Assembly: GCF_022565915.1 (NCBI RefSeq) | Contig: NZ_JAJOYX010000003.1 | Coordinates: 461,473 to 525,472 of the forward strand | Length of the DNA: 64,000 bases | Source: Nesterenkonia sp. LB17 | GTDB lineage: Bacteria > Actinomycetota > Actinomycetes > Actinomycetales > Micrococcaceae | Reading direction: 5' to 3' | Shown: piece by piece, positions 62,636 through 64,000 of the stretch | Position numbering within the stretch: the stretch's first letter is position 1 | How the letters are laid out: each line of letters opens with the position of its first letter | Program-made: the position numbers and the translations under genes | Notes under the pieces: model-generated | What the model saw: the letters and a program-made list of their open reading frames with translations, nothing else | Databases searched by the model: none | What the model was told of the DNA's origin: nothing

Positions 62636-63472
62636 CTACGTGCTGGACGGTGATCCACCCTGGGAGGACGGCTGCGCATCGACTCGATAGCGTCGCTCCA
62701 GCACTGCGACGACGACCCACGCCATCACGGCACTCACTACGGTGAACGGAGTCCCCGGAAACAACAGCACCAGGGCGAACCCGGCCGTGTTGTTCAGACC
62801 ATGCAGGAGCGCGGCGAGGGCGAGGGAGTTGCTGCGCTCATAGACCAACGCTGTGATCCATGCCATTGCGACGATGCTCGCGGTGAACCCGCCGATGGTG
62901 AGGACCATGACCGGCCCAAGCTGCCAGTACAGCATCACCATCAGCGGGTAGTGCCACACGGCCCAGACGAGGCCGCCCTTCCAGGCGGCGCCCCAGAAGG
63001 TGGCGTCGTGCTCCCGGAGCACGGGGTGCAGGAACCCACGCCAGCCGAACTCCTCGGTCCCGCTGGTCAGGAGGTTGGAGACGAAATAGACGCCGACAGC
63101 CCCAACCGCGGCACTCGCGGAGACATCCGCCACAGCAATGCCCGAAGCCATGGTGACCACGAACGCAGGCACTGCTGTGACGACGGGTACGGCCGTCGCC
63201 AGGAAGACGGTCTCAGGAGTCGGCCGCCCCCAGAAGGGCCGGTACCGGCCGACTGCCAGATAACCGAGCAGCGGTCCGAAGACGCCCAGAGCGAAGAGGA
63301 GCTGCGGAAGGAATCCGGCCGCACCGATCATGGCCCAGACATCGACGAGCGTCATCTGCGGGGTGACCGGTGCCGCACGGACATCCCCGAGCCACCACCC
63401 CCCGATCCATAGCAACCACGTCCACCCGAAACTCACCAACAGGTAGGTGGCGACGCCTCGTCGAGCCTCCAT
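62636..63472 (-). CDS. CPBP-family intramembrane metalloprotease
   Basis: A 278-residue, eight-helix protein. The motifs TSGTEEFGWRGFLHP (EExxxR), GLVWAVWHYPLM (WxxxH) and ALLHGLNNTAG (HxxxN) give the three catalytic sites of CPBP/Abi proteases. Roles in this family range from CAAX processing to bacteriocin self-protection; no bacteriocin gene is nearby. Confidence 0.92.
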   Translation of the reverse strand: MEARRGVATYLLVSFGWTWLLWIGGWWLGDVRAAPVTPQMTLVDVWAMIGAAGFLPQLLFALGVFGPLLGYLAVGRYRPFWGRPTPETVFLATAVPVVTAVPAFVVTMASGIAVADVSASAAVGAVGVYFVSNLLTSGTEEFGWRGFLHPVLREHDATFWGAAWKGGLVWAVWHYPLMVMLYWQLGPVMVLTIGGFTASIVAMAWITALVYERSNSLALAALLHGLNNTAGFALVLLFPGTPFTVVSAVMAWVVVAVLERRYRVDAQPSSQGGSPSST

Positions 63473-63654
63473 ATGAATAGGCTAACCACGCGTGGAACAG
63501 CGGCCAAGGGCCGCAGGTCGACCCTCCGATCACCGGCCACGACTCGGGCTCGACCTGAGTGGAGGCGATCGACACCTGGCTGAGGTCTGAGCTGCCGAAT
63601 TTCGGCTGGCCGGGCAACATCTCGTGGCCCGCCATCAGAGGGGAATCAGACAGC
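63473..63654. other. Intergenic region, no gene seen
   Basis: No supported reading frame. Contains the CPBP promoter region. Confidence 0.3.
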
Positions 63655-63697
63655 AAAAAGGGCCGCTGCTCCTACATCTCTGTAGGTCAACGGCCCT
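63655..63697 (-). terminator. Terminator after tRNA-Pro
   Basis: Minus strand: AGGGCCG/CGGCCCT outer stem with a CCTACA/TGTAGG inner stem, followed by five T. It ends the tRNA-Pro transcript. Confidence 0.82.
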
Positions 63698-63706
63698 CAG
63701 CCGACA

Positions 63707-63783
<77 letters not shown>

Positions 63784-63886
63784 TAGTCCTGCACTCTGGA
63801 AACCATCGGCTTCCAGCACACAGAGCTTCATCTTAGCCAGGAACGTGTCCACCGAGCAAAACAGCTGAAACATCCCTGGATACAGG

Positions 63887-63920
63887 TCAAGCCCGGTCCC
63901 CCGAAGGGGACCGGGCTTGA
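63887..63920 (-). terminator. Terminator of the rRNA operon
   Basis: A perfect 15-bp stem, TCAAGCCCGGTCCCC with GGGGACCGGGCTTGA, and a 4-nt loop. It lies about 20 bp past the 3' end of 5S rRNA on the minus strand. Confidence 0.85.
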
Positions 63921-63938
63921 ACCCTCTCTACCAAATAG

Positions 63939-64000
63939 TGTCCGGCGGCGACCTACTCTCCCACACACTCCAGTGTGCAGTACCATCGGCGCAGTGGGCC
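63939..64000 (-). rRNA. rrf: 5S ribosomal RNA, 3' part (rest outside window)
   Basis: The minus strand reads GCGCCGATGGTACTGCAC then GTGTGGGAGAGTAGGTCGCC and CGCCGGACAC, which is the conserved 3' half of actinobacterial 5S rRNA. The 5' half, 23S and 16S lie beyond the right edge. Exact 3' end is accurate to a few bases. Confidence 0.9.

Noticed and set aside
62636..63472. CPBP protease as part of a bacteriocin or defence system
   Set aside because: No bacteriocin, toxin or defence gene is adjacent; the family is too broad for such a call.

Overview
The window looks like chromosomal DNA of a high-GC Gram-positive actinobacterium, most likely of the Micrococcaceae (Nesterenkonia/Arthrobacter-like). 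This is inferred from very high third-position GC, frequent GTG starts, and actinobacterial families (IdeR-type DtxR, DUF3027, DUF3263, DUF4032, DUF6457, LytR_C, bacterial XPB, WXG100). No species is claimed.

Layout. 1-2475: PcrA/UvrD helicase, cut by the left edge. 2576-3304: membrane protein. 3396-4271: tRNA-Arg(CCT) followed by a small eroded integrated element, with an integrase remnant, a low-GC 55-codon gene and a second copy of the tRNA 3' end. 4443-6088: Old Yellow Enzyme reductase and a cold-shock protein. 6282-12287 (minus): molybdenum-cofactor/formate-dehydrogenase-like operon HNH-mobA-DUF6457-moeA-fdhD-fdhF. 12539-13624: secreted NlpC/P60 hydrolase with a long leader. 14076-16098: divergent dtxR and serC. 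16124-23768: cold-shock/DUF3027 pair, XPB helicase pair and a two-component system. 23972-27581: WXG100 protein, groEL with a CIRCE operator, and a FemABX transferase.

27601-36224 is an aromatic-catabolism island. pobA makes protocatechuate from 4-hydroxybenzoate, pcaHGBDC opens the ring and carries it to 3-oxoadipate, pcaK imports substrate, and two IclR regulators sit beside these genes. A shared CATTCAATGG motif precedes both pcaH and pobA. 36260-45403 is a branched-chain acyl-CoA (valine-type) catabolic cluster: acyl-CoA ligase, acyl-CoA dehydrogenase, enoyl-CoA hydratase, 3-hydroxyisobutyryl-CoA hydrolase, 3-hydroxyisobutyrate dehydrogenase, methylmalonate-semialdehyde dehydrogenase, plus an SDR and a MarR regulator. 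Two of its promoters share an ACTTCCAA element.

45461-54172 holds housekeeping and transport genes: LytR_C protein, DUF3263, ung, ThrE exporter, AzlCD, a DHA2 MFS pump, a DsbA-like protein, tRNA-Val and tRNA-Thr. 54386-58014 is otsA-otsB-DUF4032 (trehalose). 57995-60474 is an IclR regulator and malate synthase. The right end carries TetR, a membrane protein that appears to start at AUC, an amphi-Trp protein, a CPBP protease, tRNA-Pro and the 3' part of a 5S rRNA on the minus strand.

No CRISPR array, complete prophage or intact insertion sequence was seen. No clearly new defence or secretion system was found. The most unusual items are the tRNA-Arg element remnant, the apparent AUC start at 61772, the three-half-site CIRCE region, the NlpC leader, and the shared operator-like motifs in the two catabolic clusters.
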